DNA from: Pseudomonas sp. FP1742
Lineage (GTDB): Bacteria > Pseudomonadota > Gammaproteobacteria > Pseudomonadales > Pseudomonadaceae
Assembly (NCBI RefSeq): GCF_030687145.1
Contig: NZ_CP117460.1
Location: 1,178,001 to 1,242,000 of the forward strand
Length of the DNA stretch: 64,000 nucleotides
Direction of reading: 5' to 3'
Shown: positions 39,629-47,608 of the stretch, piece after piece
Position numbering within the stretch: position 1 is the first letter of the stretch
Layout: the number at the start of each line of letters is the position of its first letter
Notes under the pieces: model-generated
Databases searched by the model: none
What the model was told of the DNA's origin: nothing
The model's input: the letters and a program-made list of their open reading frames with translations, nothing else
Program-made: the position numbers and the translations under genes

Positions 39629-41101
39629 ATGGTTCCCGTAATCGCCCTGGTGGGCCGACCGAACGTCGGCAAGTCCACCTTGTTCAACCGCCTGACCAGG
39701 ACTCGCGACGCCATCGTCGGCGACTTGTCCGGTCTGACCCGTGATCGCCAATACGGTGAGGCCAAGTGGCAAGGGCGTTCCTACATTCTGGTCGACACTG
39801 GCGGTATCTCCGGTGACGAGCACGGTATGGACGAAAAAATGGCCGAGCAGTCGCTGCTGGCCATTGAAGAAGCGGATGTCGTTCTGTTCCTGGTAGATGC
39901 CAAGGCCGGTTTTACCGCCGCCGACCAGATGATCGCCGAGCACTTGCGCAAGCGTAACAAGCGTTCCTACGTGGTCGCCAACAAGGTCGACAACATCGAC
40001 CCTGAAATGGCCCGCGCCGAATTCGCCCCGTTGGGCATGGGCCACGCGATCCCGATCGCTGGTGCCCACGGTCGTGGCATCACCCAGATGCTGGAAATCG
40101 CCCTGAGCGACTTCCCGAAAGACGAAGAAGAACCGCAAGAAGGCGAAGAGGAAGAGATCGTTGCCGAAGGTGAGGAAGCCAAGCGCATTCCTGGCCCAAG
40201 CGAAAAAGACGGTATCAAGATCGCCATCATTGGCCGTCCGAACGTCGGCAAGTCGACCCTGGTCAACCGCATGCTCGGTGAAGACCGGGTGATCGTGTAT
40301 GACCAGCCTGGTACCACCCGCGACAGTATCTACATCCCGTTCGAGCGTAACGACGAGAAGTACACGCTGATCGACACCGCTGGTGTGCGAAAGCGCGGCA
40401 AGATTCACGAAGAAGTCGAAAAGTTCTCCGTGGTCAAAACCCTGCAGGCGATCAAAGACGCCAACGTGGTGATCTTCGTGATGGACGCCCGCGAAGGCGT
40501 GGTGGACCACGACCTCAACCTGCTGGGCTTTGCCCTTGAAGCCGGTCGTGCGCTGGTGATCGCGATCAACAAGTGGGACGGCATGACGCCGAGCGAGCGC
40601 GATTTCGTGAAGGTCGAGCTGCAACGTCGACTGTTCTTTGTCGACTTCGCCGACATCCACTTCATCTCGGCCCTGCACGGCACTGGCGTAGGTAATCTCT
40701 ATGCGTCGGTACAGAACTCGTTCAAGTCCGCGGTCACCCGCTGGCCGACCAACCGCCTGACCCAGATTCTGGAAGATGCGGTCGGCGAGCACGCGCCACC
40801 GATGGTCAACAACCGCCGGATCAAGCTGCGTTATGCCCACTTGGGTGGTGCGAACCCGCCGATCATCGTGATCCACGGTAACCAGATCGAGAAAGTGCCG
40901 AAGTCGTACGTGCGCTATCTGGAAAACACCTACCGTCGTGTACTCAAGCTGGTCGGTACGCCGATCCGTATCGAGTTCAAGGGCGGCGAGAACCCGTACG
41001 AAGGCAACAAGAACTCGCTCACCGACCGTCAGGTCAACAAGAAGCGTCGTTTGATGAGTCACCACAAGAAAGCCGACAAGAAGCGCCGCGACAAGCGCTG
41101 A
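39629..41101 (+). CDS. der: Ribosome-assembly GTPase Der (EngA)
   Basis: A 490-residue essential GTPase for 50S maturation. Two G domains in tandem each show GRPNVGKST (about residues 8 and 203) and a G3 motif (DTGGI; DTAGV). Between them is an acidic linker [13 protein letters not shown] (about 165-180). A KH-like domain and the basic tail [20 protein letters not shown] end the protein. ATG at 39629 gives [12 protein letters not shown]. Confidence 0.97.
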   Translation: MVPVIALVGRPNVGKSTLFNRLTRTRDAIVGDLSGLTRDRQYGEAKWQGRSYILVDTGGISGDEHGMDEKMAEQSLLAIEEADVVLFLVDAKAGFTAADQMIAEHLRKRNKRSYVVANKVDNIDPEMARAEFAPLGMGHAIPIAGAHGRGITQMLEIALSDFPKDEEEPQEGEEEEIVAEGEEAKRIPGPSEKDGIKIAIIGRPNVGKSTLVNRMLGEDRVIVYDQPGTTRDSIYIPFERNDEKYTLIDTAGVRKRGKIHEEVEKFSVVKTLQAIKDANVVIFVMDAREGVVDHDLNLLGFALEAGRALVIAINKWDGMTPSERDFVKVELQRRLFFVDFADIHFISALHGTGVGNLYASVQNSFKSAVTRWPTNRLTQILEDAVGEHAPPMVNNRRIKLRYAHLGGANPPIIVIHGNQIEKVPKSYVRYLENTYRRVLKLVGTPIRIEFKGGENPYEGNKNSLTDRQVNKKRRLMSHHKKADKKRRDKR

Positions 41102-41120
41102 TTCACGACTGCCCGGCTCC

Positions 41121-41209
41121 TGTGGGAGCGGGCTTGCCCGCGAAGAACGATAATGCGTTCTACCTGACACACCACGGTGTGACCATCGCGGGCAAGCCAC
41201 GCTCCCACA
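41121..41209. repeat. Inverted REP pair after der
   Basis: TGTGGGAGCGGGCTTGCCCG at 41121 and inverted ATCGCGGGCAAGCCACGCTC near 41185. The second half has a one-base insertion-like change (AAGCCACGCTCCCAC). Confidence 0.88.
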
Positions 41210-41227
41210 GGATCGGGTTACAGAAAG

Positions 41228-41249
41228 GGCGCTTTATGCGCCTTTTTTT
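41228..41249 (+). terminator. Terminator after der
   Basis: GGCGC, TTTAT, GCGCC then seven T residues. It lies beyond the REP pair and before the aminotransferase gene. Confidence 0.8.
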
Positions 41250-41323
41250 ATGGGCGCCGTTTGGGCTATCCTCGGGCTCTCCCGTGCCGCCGTTAGAGCC
41301 GGGTGTAGCGCAGGGAATCACCG

Positions 41324-42472
41324 ATGATCACCAGTAAGCTGCCGAATGTCGGCATCACTATCTTCACGCAGATGTCTCAGCTCGCGGCGCAAACCGGGGC
41401 GATCAATCTGTCCCAGGGTTTTCCCGATTTCGACGGCCCGCAGGCCCTGCGTGATGCGGTCGGTCGGCATATCGCCAGTGGCCACAACCAGTATTCGCCG
41501 ATGACCGGCTTGCTGGCGTTGCGTCAGCAGATCGCGGCGAAGATCGCTCGCAGCTATGGCGCCCACGTGGATGCTGACAATGAAGTGACGGTCACTCCCG
41601 GCGCGACTCAGGCGATTTTCTGCGCGATTCAGGCGGTGATCCACAGCGGTGACGAAGTCATCGTGTTTGATCCGGCCTACGACAGTTATGAACCTTCGGT
41701 GGAGCTGGCCGGTGGTCGTTGCGTGCATGTGCAACTGGGTCTGAAAGACTTTTCCATCGATTTCCAGAAGCTTGCCCAAGCCATTACGCCGCGCACGCGG
41801 ATGATCATCCTCAATACCCCGCACAACCCAAGCGGTGCGCTGATCAGCCGTGCCGAACTGGATCAGTTGGCGGCGTTGATCCGCGACCGCGACATCTATG
41901 TGATCAGCGATGAAGTCTACGAACACCTGGTGTTCGACGGCGTGCCTCACGCCAGCGTACTGGCCCATGAGGAGCTGTATCAGCGCGCTTTCGTGGTCAG
42001 TTCGTTCGGCAAGACGTACCACGTTACCGGTTGGAAAACCGGTTATGTCGTGGCGCCGCCGGCCCTTAGCGCGGAACTGCGCAAGGTGCACCAGTACGTC
42101 AGTTTCTGCGGCGTGACGCCGCTGCAATACGCCTTGGCCGATTACATGGCCGAACACCCGGAACACGTCGAAGAGCTGCCGGGCTTCTATCAGGCCAAGC
42201 GCGATCTGTTCTGCGATCTGCTGACGCCGTCGCGCTTCAGTTTTACCCGCGTGGCCGGTACTTATTTCCAGTTGGTCGATTACTCGCAGATTCGCCCGGA
42301 CCTCAATGACGTCGAGATGGCGCTGTGGATGACCCGCGAGCATGGCGTCGCGAGCATTCCGATCTCGGTGTTCTACCAGACTCCACCTGAAGGCCAGCGC
42401 CTGGTGCGTCTGTGCTTTGCCAAGCGTGAGGAGACCCTGCGTGAAGCAGCGGCAAAACTATGCGTGATCTGA
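41324..42472 (+). CDS. PLP aminotransferase, YbdL/MtnE-like
   Basis: A 382-residue fold-type I aminotransferase. GAINLSQGFPDFDGP near residue 27, LNTPHNPSGALIS near 165, and the PLP Lys in SSFGKTYHVTGWKTGYVV near 230. The SQGFPDF motif is shared by the methionine/glutamine aminotransferases YbdL and glutamine transaminase K. It overlaps the next gene by 13 bases; that gene is an omega-amidase, so the pair fits the glutamine transaminase-omega-amidase route, possibly closing methionine salvage by transaminating KMTB. Substrate is inferred from context. Confidence 0.87.
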   Translation: MITSKLPNVGITIFTQMSQLAAQTGAINLSQGFPDFDGPQALRDAVGRHIASGHNQYSPMTGLLALRQQIAAKIARSYGAHVDADNEVTVTPGATQAIFCAIQAVIHSGDEVIVFDPAYDSYEPSVELAGGRCVHVQLGLKDFSIDFQKLAQAITPRTRMIILNTPHNPSGALISRAELDQLAALIRDRDIYVISDEVYEHLVFDGVPHASVLAHEELYQRAFVVSSFGKTYHVTGWKTGYVVAPPALSAELRKVHQYVSFCGVTPLQYALADYMAEHPEHVEELPGFYQAKRDLFCDLLTPSRFSFTRVAGTYFQLVDYSQIRPDLNDVEMALWMTREHGVASIPISVFYQTPPEGQRLVRLCFAKREETLREAAAKLCVI

Positions 42473-43251
42473 ATACTCTGCCCAATCTGAATCTTGCGCT
42501 GATCCAGACCACCCTGGCCTGGCACGATCGTCAGGCCAATCTGGAGCATTTCGAGCCGCTGCTGGAACAGGCTCGTGGCGCGGACCTGATCATCCTGCCG
42601 GAGATGTTCACCACCGGTTTCTCCATGGAATCGGAAGCCCTCGCCGAGCCGGAAAATGGCCCCACCAGTAAATGGATGCGGGCTCAGGCAGCGAAGCTGG
42701 GCGCGGTGGTGACCGGCAGCATCATCGTCCAGGCGGCTGACGGCAGCCATCGCAACCGTCTGTTGTGGGCACGGCCGGACGGGGAGGTGTGGCACTACGA
42801 CAAGCGTCACTTGTTCCGCATGGCAGGGGAGAACAACCACTACACCCCGGGCGAGCGTCAGGTGCAGTTCGAATTGAAGGGCTGGCGAGTGCGGCCGCTG
42901 ATTTGCTACGACCTGCGCTTCCCGGTCTGGAGTCGCGACCCGCAAGACACTGACTTATTGCTGTACACCGCCAACTGGCCGGGAGCACGGCGTCAGCACT
43001 GGAACCGTTTGCTGCCGGCACGGGCGATCGAAAATCTCTGCTATGTGGCGGCGGTGAACCGCATCGGTACCGATGGCAAAGGTTTTGCGTATACCGGTGA
43101 CAGTCAGGTCCTGGATTTTCAGGGCGAGACATTGCTCAGCGCAGGCGATGCCGATGGCGTGTTCAAGGTCGTGCTGGACGCGGCGGAACTGGCGGCGTAT
43201 CGCACACGGTTCCCGGCGAATCTGGATGCGGATACCTTCGAGTTCACTTGA
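42460..43251 (+). CDS. Nitrilase-superfamily omega-amidase (YafV/Nit2-like)
   Basis: A 263-residue carbon-nitrogen hydrolase. The Glu-Lys-Cys triad is visible: LPEMFTTGFSM (about 43), YDKRHLFRMAGEN (about 112) and LICYDLRFPVWSR (about 146). Family members deamidate 2-oxoglutaramate or 2-oxosuccinamate, the keto-amide made when glutamine is the amino donor. Translational overlap with the aminotransferase supports the joint pathway. An IS110 element lies just after it. Confidence 0.88.
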   Translation: MRDLNTLPNLNLALIQTTLAWHDRQANLEHFEPLLEQARGADLIILPEMFTTGFSMESEALAEPENGPTSKWMRAQAAKLGAVVTGSIIVQAADGSHRNRLLWARPDGEVWHYDKRHLFRMAGENNHYTPGERQVQFELKGWRVRPLICYDLRFPVWSRDPQDTDLLLYTANWPGARRQHWNRLLPARAIENLCYVAAVNRIGTDGKGFAYTGDSQVLDFQGETLLSAGDADGVFKVVLDAAELAAYRTRFPANLDADTFEFT

Positions 43252-43275
43252 TAGTCTCGTTGTCTGACCGTCCGT

Positions 43276-43294
43276 CTTCGCGAGCAAGCCCGCT
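43276..43294. repeat. Left half of a REP split by the IS110 element
   Basis: CTTCGCGAGCAAGCCCGCT is the first part of the REP palindrome and stops exactly at the CT core where the insertion begins. The remainder (CTCCCACACTTGATCGGTG) resumes at 44461. Confidence 0.9.
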
Positions 43295-43304
43295 TGTATG
43301 TTTA

Positions 43305-43450
43305 GACTTGAAGGGGTGGGTGGGACTAAAAGCCCGATTCTGACTCTAGCCAGTACAGACCGTGGGAGACTTCGTCCCACCCCTTCTACCTAAAAGCGCC
43401 AATAAGGAATTCATCGGCTAGGCCGACGATAGAGACAAGCCAGCGCAACG
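43305..43450 (+). ncRNA. Predicted bridge RNA of the IS110 element
   Basis: Lies between the left end and the transposase ATG. Target loop: 43310-43326 pairs with 43374-43386 (GAAGGGGTGGG...GGAC with GTCCCACCCCTTC). Inside are AAGCCCG (43330-43336, equal to the left flank 43286-43292), a hairpin 43339-43345/43352-43359, and GTGGGAG (43362-43368, reverse complement of CTCCCAC at 44461-44467). Second loop: hairpin TCGGC-TAG-GCCGA (43414-43426) flanked by GGAAT (43406-43410; right end is AGAAT before CT) and ACAAG (43435-43439; reverse complement of CTTGT at the left end). This is the order known for IS621 bridge RNA. The exact 5' and 3' ends are not known. Confidence 0.8.
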
Positions 43451-43494
43451 GTAGACCCCAACAAGCTCTTAAACCCTAGCTCCGAGGATTCGTC

Positions 43495-44457
43495 ATGACA
43501 ATCCTTACTTCGCAAGCGGTCGTGGGTGTTGATGTGGCCAAGGCTGAGGTGCTCGTCTATCGCGCCGATCTGCAAACCACACAAGCCATCTCCAATAATC
43601 GAGCAGCACTCAAACGTTGGCTCAAGACGCTGCCCGCCAAAAGTGGCATTGCCGTTGAGGCCACCAACATTTACCACTTGGACACGGTTGAGTTGGCCTA
43701 TGAGTTGGGTCATCAGGTCTACGTCGTGGACGGTTATCGCTTGAGTCATTACCGCCGCAGTGTCGGCCAACGAGCTAAAAATGATCCGTGTGATGCTCGT
43801 CTTCTGGCTCGGTATCTGGCGCATGAACAGGGTGGGTTACGCGCTTGGAGCCCGCCGCCCAAGGCTTACAAGGCCCTGCAAAGCCTGCTTCATCGACGGG
43901 CAGCACTGATCAAGGCGCGTGTCAGCCTGGCTCAGAGCTGGGCCAATGAGCCGCGCCTGGAAGAAGAGCTGAAATGTCTGATGGAGACGTTTAAGCGCTC
44001 GGATTTGGCCATTCAAAAACAGCTGCGTGACCTGAGCAAAGAGGCCGGAGCCGCCGAAAATATTGAGCGTTGCAAGGCCATTGAAGGCGTTGGTGTACTG
44101 ACGGCAACTGGATTTGCGACGGCTTTTTTGCGTGGCGAGTTTAAGGACAGCAATGCCTTCATCGCTTTTTTGGGCATGGACTTGAGGGTCGATGACTCGG
44201 GAAAAAAGACGGGGAGTCGCAGTCTGACCAAGAAAGGGGATCCGGAAATACGACGTCTGGCCCACAACTCGGCCATGGCCGCCTGTCGTTCAGCGACCTG
44301 GAAACCATTTTATGAAGGGTACCTGGCCAGAGGTTTCAAGAGGACTCAGGCCCTGGTAATCCTTGCCCGAAAACTCGCCCGGGTGGCGTTCGCTCTGATG
44401 AAAAACCAGAGCGAATACCAACCGAATCGACCGTTGCAGGGTTGTCCTGCAACATAG
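43495..44457 (+). CDS. IS110-family transposase (recombinase)
   Basis: A 320-residue recombinase. The N-terminal RuvC-like DEDD domain shows VGVDVAKAEVLVY (D13), GIAVEATNIY (E55) and KNDPCDARLLARYL (D97, D100). A coiled-coil region follows (about 130-185). The C-terminal transposase_20 domain has AIEGVGVLTATGFATAF and FLGMDLRVDDSGKKTGSRSL, where a Ser among S235, S241 and S243 is the likely nucleophile, then TKKGDPEIRRLAHNSAMAA. The gene appears intact, and its TAG lies three bases from the element end. Confidence 0.96.
   Translation: MTILTSQAVVGVDVAKAEVLVYRADLQTTQAISNNRAALKRWLKTLPAKSGIAVEATNIYHLDTVELAYELGHQVYVVDGYRLSHYRRSVGQRAKNDPCDARLLARYLAHEQGGLRAWSPPPKAYKALQSLLHRRAALIKARVSLAQSWANEPRLEEELKCLMETFKRSDLAIQKQLRDLSKEAGAAENIERCKAIEGVGVLTATGFATAFLRGEFKDSNAFIAFLGMDLRVDDSGKKTGSRSLTKKGDPEIRRLAHNSAMAACRSATWKPFYEGYLARGFKRTQALVILARKLARVAFALMKNQSEYQPNRPLQGCPAT
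44433..44453. other. Hairpin at the right end of the IS110 element
   Basis: GTTGCAGG, GTTGT, CCTGCAAC: a perfect 8-bp inverted repeat ending one base before the TAG and seven bases before the element end. It overlaps the last codons of the transposase. It may mark the end for recognition or limit read-through; neither is shown. Confidence 0.6.
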
Positions 44458-44460
44458 AAT

Positions 44461-44536
44461 CTCCCACACTTGATCGGTGTGAACACAGATTTTGTGTTCA
44501 CCAAAATTTACTGTGGGAGCGGGCTTGCTCGCGAAG
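44461..44536. repeat. Right part of the split REP pair
   Basis: CTCCCACACTTGATCGGTG continues the REP interrupted at 43294, followed by an inner dyad (GTGAACACA...TGTGTTCAC) and the complete inverted partner TGTGGGAGCGGGCTTGCTCG. The inverted partner is an intact copy of the IS110 target. Confidence 0.88.
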
Positions 44537-44570
44537 GGGCCGGTACAGGCAATACAAAAAAGCAGGCAAA

Positions 44571-44604
44571 AAAAGGCCCCGAGGTGCTCACCCCGGGGCC
44601 TTTT
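44571..44604 (-). terminator. Terminator of leuA
   Basis: AAAAGGCCCCG pairs with CGGGGCCTTTT, giving T runs on both strands. It lies 16 bases beyond the leuA stop. Confidence 0.9.
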
Positions 44605-44619
44605 GCGTTGCAGTGAAGC

Positions 44620-46299
44620 TTACGCCGCTTTCGCTTCCGGCTGGCTCAGGGAGCGGTTCAGCGCGCTGAACAGGGCCTTGAAGCTGGCGGTGGTGATGTT
44701 TTCATCGATGCCGACGCCGTGCACCGCACGCTCACCGTTCACCCGCAGTTCAATGTAGGCCGCAGCCTTGGCATTGGTGCCCGCGCCAATGGCGTGTTCG
44801 TTGTAGTCCATGATCTCAACCGGGATCGGCAGACCGGCCACCAGGGCTTCCAGGGCACCGTTGCCCTTGCCGCGCCAGTGCAGGTTGGTTTCGCCCTGGC
44901 CTTTGCTGGAGACTTCGACTTCCACGGCGCTGTGACCGTTTTCTTCCTGCAGGCGATGGCTGACCAGCGCGTACGGGGTGTTGGCCTGCAAGTACTCGCT
45001 GTGCAGCAGCGCGTGGATCTGCTGGGCGGACATCTCCAGGCCCAGGCGATCGGTTTCACGCTGCACGACCTGGCTGAACTCGATCTGCATGCGGCGTGGC
45101 AAGCTGATGCCGTATTCCTGTTCCAGCAGGTAAGCGATACCGCCCTTGCCCGACTGGCTGTTGACGCGAATGACCGCCTCGTAGCTGCGACCGATATCGG
45201 CCGGGTCGATCGGCAGGTATGGCACTTCCCACAGGGCGTCCGGTTTCTGCTGGGCGAAGCCCTTGCGGATGGCGTCCTGGTGCGAGCCGGAGAATGCGGT
45301 GTGAACCAGGTCGCCGACGTACGGATGACGTGGGTGCACCGGAATCTGGTTGCACTCTTCGACGACTTTGCGCACGCCGTCGATGTCGGAGAAGTCCAGC
45401 TCAGGGTCTACGCCCTGGGTGTAGAGGTTCAATGCCACGGTGACGAGATCGACGTTACCGGTACGCTCGCCGTTGCCGAACAGGCAGCCTTCGACACGGT
45501 CGGCGCCGGCCATCAGGCCCAGCTCGGTAGCGGCCACGCCGGTACCGCGGTCGTTGTGGGTGTGCAGGCTGATGATCACGCTGTCACGACGGTTGATGTG
45601 ACGGCCGAACCATTCGATCTGGTCGGCATAGATGTTCGGGGTGGCGCATTCGACGGTGGCAGGCAGGTTGAGGATCACCTTGTGCGCAGGCGTCGGGTTC
45701 CACACCTCGATCACCGCGTCGCAGACTTCCTTGGCGAATTCCAGTTCGGTGGCGCTGAAGGTTTCTGGCGAGTATTCGAAGGTCCACTCGGTTTCCGGCT
45801 GCTGGGCGGCATATTTGACGAACAGCTTGGCGGCGTTCACGGCAATGGCCTTGATCCCGTCCTTGTCCTGGTTGAAGACAATGCGGCGGAAGGAAGGGGA
45901 GGTCGCGTTGTACAGGTGAACGATGGCCTTCTTGGCACCGCGCAGGGATTCGAACGTGCGCGCGATCAAGTCTTCACGGCCCTGGGTCAGCACCTGAATG
46001 GTGGTGTCGTCCGGGATGTGGCCGCCTTCGATCAGGGTACGCACGAAGTCGAAGTCGGTTTGCGAAGCCGCCGGGAACGAGGCTTCGATTTCTTTCACGC
46101 CGACCTGCACCAGGGTTTTCCAGAAACGCAGCTTCTTGACCGCGTCCATGGGCTCGATCAGCGACTGGTTGCCGTCACGAAGGTCCGAGCTGCACCAGAT
46201 CGGCGCTGCGGTGATGGTCTTCGATGGCCAGGTGCGGTCCGGCAGGTTGATGGTCGGGAACGCACGGTATTTCGAAGACGGGTCTTTGAGCATGCTCAT
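44620..46299 (-). CDS. leuA: 2-isopropylmalate synthase
   Basis: A 559-residue enzyme that condenses acetyl-CoA with 2-oxoisovalerate as the first step of leucine synthesis. It is of the long LeuA type found in Pseudomonas and actinobacteria ([19 protein letters not shown] start). The HMGL-like barrel has [18 protein letters not shown], the metal-binding [17 protein letters not shown] and [14 protein letters not shown]. The C-terminal LeuA regulatory domain, from about 430, binds leucine. The start at 46299 has AAGGA with a 7-base gap; MLKDP two codons later is an alternative. A leader ORF lies 90 bases upstream. Confidence 0.96.
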   Translation of the reverse strand: MSMLKDPSSKYRAFPTINLPDRTWPSKTITAAPIWCSSDLRDGNQSLIEPMDAVKKLRFWKTLVQVGVKEIEASFPAASQTDFDFVRTLIEGGHIPDDTTIQVLTQGREDLIARTFESLRGAKKAIVHLYNATSPSFRRIVFNQDKDGIKAIAVNAAKLFVKYAAQQPETEWTFEYSPETFSATELEFAKEVCDAVIEVWNPTPAHKVILNLPATVECATPNIYADQIEWFGRHINRRDSVIISLHTHNDRGTGVAATELGLMAGADRVEGCLFGNGERTGNVDLVTVALNLYTQGVDPELDFSDIDGVRKVVEECNQIPVHPRHPYVGDLVHTAFSGSHQDAIRKGFAQQKPDALWEVPYLPIDPADIGRSYEAVIRVNSQSGKGGIAYLLEQEYGISLPRRMQIEFSQVVQRETDRLGLEMSAQQIHALLHSEYLQANTPYALVSHRLQEENGHSAVEVEVSSKGQGETNLHWRGKGNGALEALVAGLPIPVEIMDYNEHAIGAGTNAKAAAYIELRVNGERAVHGVGIDENITTASFKALFSALNRSLSQPEAKAA

Positions 46300-46319
46300 C
46301 GGGAAATCCTTATTGTGTG

Positions 46320-46431
46320 GGCCGAAAAAAGGCGGCCTGCCGTGGATCAAATGTTCTGGGGGTAAAGCGTAGGACGAGGCACCGCGATTCAGCCTGGCAG
46401 TCGTGCGCTGACAAGGCACAGGCTGCGGTGC
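46320..46431 (-). promoter_or_regulatory. Candidate attenuation region before leuA
   Basis: Hairpin 1: 46425-46431 plus 46421-46424 pair with 46379-46385 plus 46391-46394 (GCACCGC...GCGGTGC and AGCC...GGCT), spanning the leader stop codon. Its 5' arm lies within leader codons 12-15, just before Leu16 and Leu18. Hairpin 2: GGCCG (46320-46324) with CGGCC (46333-46337), ending at most 20 bases before the leuA SD, with a T-rich loop on the minus strand. A ribosome paused on the Leu codons would open hairpin 1. No clear intrinsic terminator was seen, so the output could be translational. Confidence 0.45.
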
Positions 46432-46466
46432 TGGCGGAGCTGAATGAGGGTGTGAGAGGTTTTCAT
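46389..46466 (-). CDS. Putative leucine-rich leader peptide of leuA
   Basis: A 25-codon [23 protein letters not shown] then ARLPG, between the promoter and leuA. Five of 25 residues are Leu (7, 10, 16, 18, 23), plus Ile8 and Val19, as expected for a branched-chain leader. The candidate promoter places transcription start at or next to its ATG, so it may be translated from a leaderless mRNA. It is short and could be fortuitous; conservation would decide. Confidence 0.5.
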   Translation of the reverse strand: MKTSHTLIQLRQHRSLCLVSARLPG

Positions 46467-46473
46467 GCCTTCA

Positions 46474-46502
46474 ACCCTAACCGCGGGGGGAAAGGATGGC
46501 AA
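46474..46502 (-). promoter_or_regulatory. Candidate leuA promoter
   Basis: On the minus strand: TTGCCA (46497-46502), spacer 17, TAGGGT (46474-46479). The expected start site falls at about 46466-46468, next to the leader ATG. Confidence 0.6.
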
Positions 46503-46668
46503 GCGGTCGAAAAACTTTGAGAGGAATACTCGAAAAGCAGGCATTTGCGAGATTTTATTGCTCGTATTGAGCTGGATCGTTTTGTTGTTTGCGCAGTGTC
46601 TCGGCCGTGCGCAATCGATAGGAGAGGGGAGGAAGGTTGTCTGCGGGTTTCGGTGATGCTCAGGCCGC

Positions 46669-46760
46669 CTTCGCGGGCAAGCCCGCTCCCACAGGGTTTT
46701 TTGTCGTAGCAAAACCTGGAGTTCAGCCCGCAAACCGTGGGAGCGGGCTTGCCCGCGAAG
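46669..46760. repeat. Inverted REP pair upstream of the leuA leader
   Basis: CTTCGCGGGCAAGCCCGCTC with CCACAGG, then inverted GTGGGAGCGGGCTTGCCCGC with GAAG. Both halves hold the exact AAGCCCGCTCCCAC target. It lies between the M23 peptidase 3' end and the leuA promoter. Confidence 0.9.
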
Positions 46761-46783
46761 AGGCCATCAGCCTCGACAACTAT

Positions 46784-47605
46784 TTATGGCTGAAACGCCC
46801 CAATAAAAATCGCCGGATCCACCCGCGCATCGTTCAGGCTGACGTTCCAATGCATATGTGGCCCGGTCGCACGGCCAGTTGAGCCGACTTTCCCGACCAC
46901 CTCACCACGCGCCAGTTGCTGGCCGACTTTCACGTCGATCTTCGACATGTGGCAGAACATACTGATAAAGCCCTGGCCGTGGTCGACGAACACCGTATTG
47001 CCGTTGAAGAAGTAATTCCCGATCAGGATCACCTTGCCGGCGGCCGGGGTCTTGATTGGGGTGCCGGCGGGCACGGCGAAGTCGAGGCCGGCGTGGGGGT
47101 TGCGTTCTTCGCCATTGAAGAAACGGCGCACGCCGAACTTGCTCGACAGCGGCCCATTGACCGGTTTGTCCAGCAGCAGGTTGCTCGGGGTATTCGGGCT
47201 GAAGCTGCGGTAGGCCTGGATCTGCTCGGCTAACTCACCTTCGATGCGCTTGAGATTTTCCGGGTTCGGATTGACCTGCTGCGTATTCTTCAGGGTGATG
47301 TGCTGTTCCGGGTATTTCTTGTTGCCGACGGTGAAGTTCAGGTTACGACCGCCGCTGCTAATCGACTGACTGCCCGGTTTGACGGTCAGCGGCACGCCGA
47401 CAATGGCCAGCCAGTTGTTCTGTTCCTTGACCACCAATACGGGCTTGCCTTGATAACTGGCTTTCGGCGCCTGGGCGGAGTTGCCCAGATCCACCACTGC
47501 CACGCCGCCCGGCACTGGTTTGTTCAACAGGCGGGTGATGTAGCTGTCGGCGTGGGCGTTGAAGGTCAGGCACAGCAACAGCAGTGGAGCTAGAAAACGC
47601 GGCAT
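46784..47605 (-). CDS. M23-family (LytM) peptidoglycan endopeptidase
   Basis: A 273-residue exported protein. Residues 1-19 (MPRFLAPLLLLCLTFNAHA) are a signal peptide. An N-terminal M23-associated domain follows (residues about 25-115), then the peptidase_M23 domain with FNGEERNPHAGLDFAVPAGTP (His and Asp zinc ligands), HMSK and GPHMHWNV (HxH). All zinc ligands are present, so it should be active on peptide crosslinks. It starts three bases beyond the xseA stop, so the two are co-transcribed. Confidence 0.92.
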   Translation of the reverse strand: MPRFLAPLLLLCLTFNAHADSYITRLLNKPVPGGVAVVDLGNSAQAPKASYQGKPVLVVKEQNNWLAIVGVPLTVKPGSQSISSGGRNLNFTVGNKKYPEQHITLKNTQQVNPNPENLKRIEGELAEQIQAYRSFSPNTPSNLLLDKPVNGPLSSKFGVRRFFNGEERNPHAGLDFAVPAGTPIKTPAAGKVILIGNYFFNGNTVFVDHGQGFISMFCHMSKIDVKVGQQLARGEVVGKVGSTGRATGPHMHWNVSLNDARVDPAIFIGAFQP

Positions 47606-47608
47606 GGA

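Larger units (their letters stand above)
43293..44460 (+). mobile_element. IS110-family insertion sequence in a REP
   Basis: An element of about 1168 bp counted with one copy of the CT core. Its limits follow from comparison with the empty REP pair at 15561-15642: left flank ...AAGCCCG then CT (43293-43294), right flank CT (44461-44462) then CCCACACTTGATCGGTG. It has no terminal inverted repeats and no target duplication beyond the CT dinucleotide, as expected for IS110. It has a 200-base left non-coding end, one transposase gene and a three-base right non-coding end. The long left end and short right end match the IS110 group rather than the IS1111 group. Confidence 0.9.

Noticed and set aside
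46389..46733. A 114-residue minus-strand frame upstream of leuA
   Set aside because: Its first part covers a REP and the leuA promoter and looks random; only the last 25 codons, after the promoter, are kept as a candidate leader peptide.
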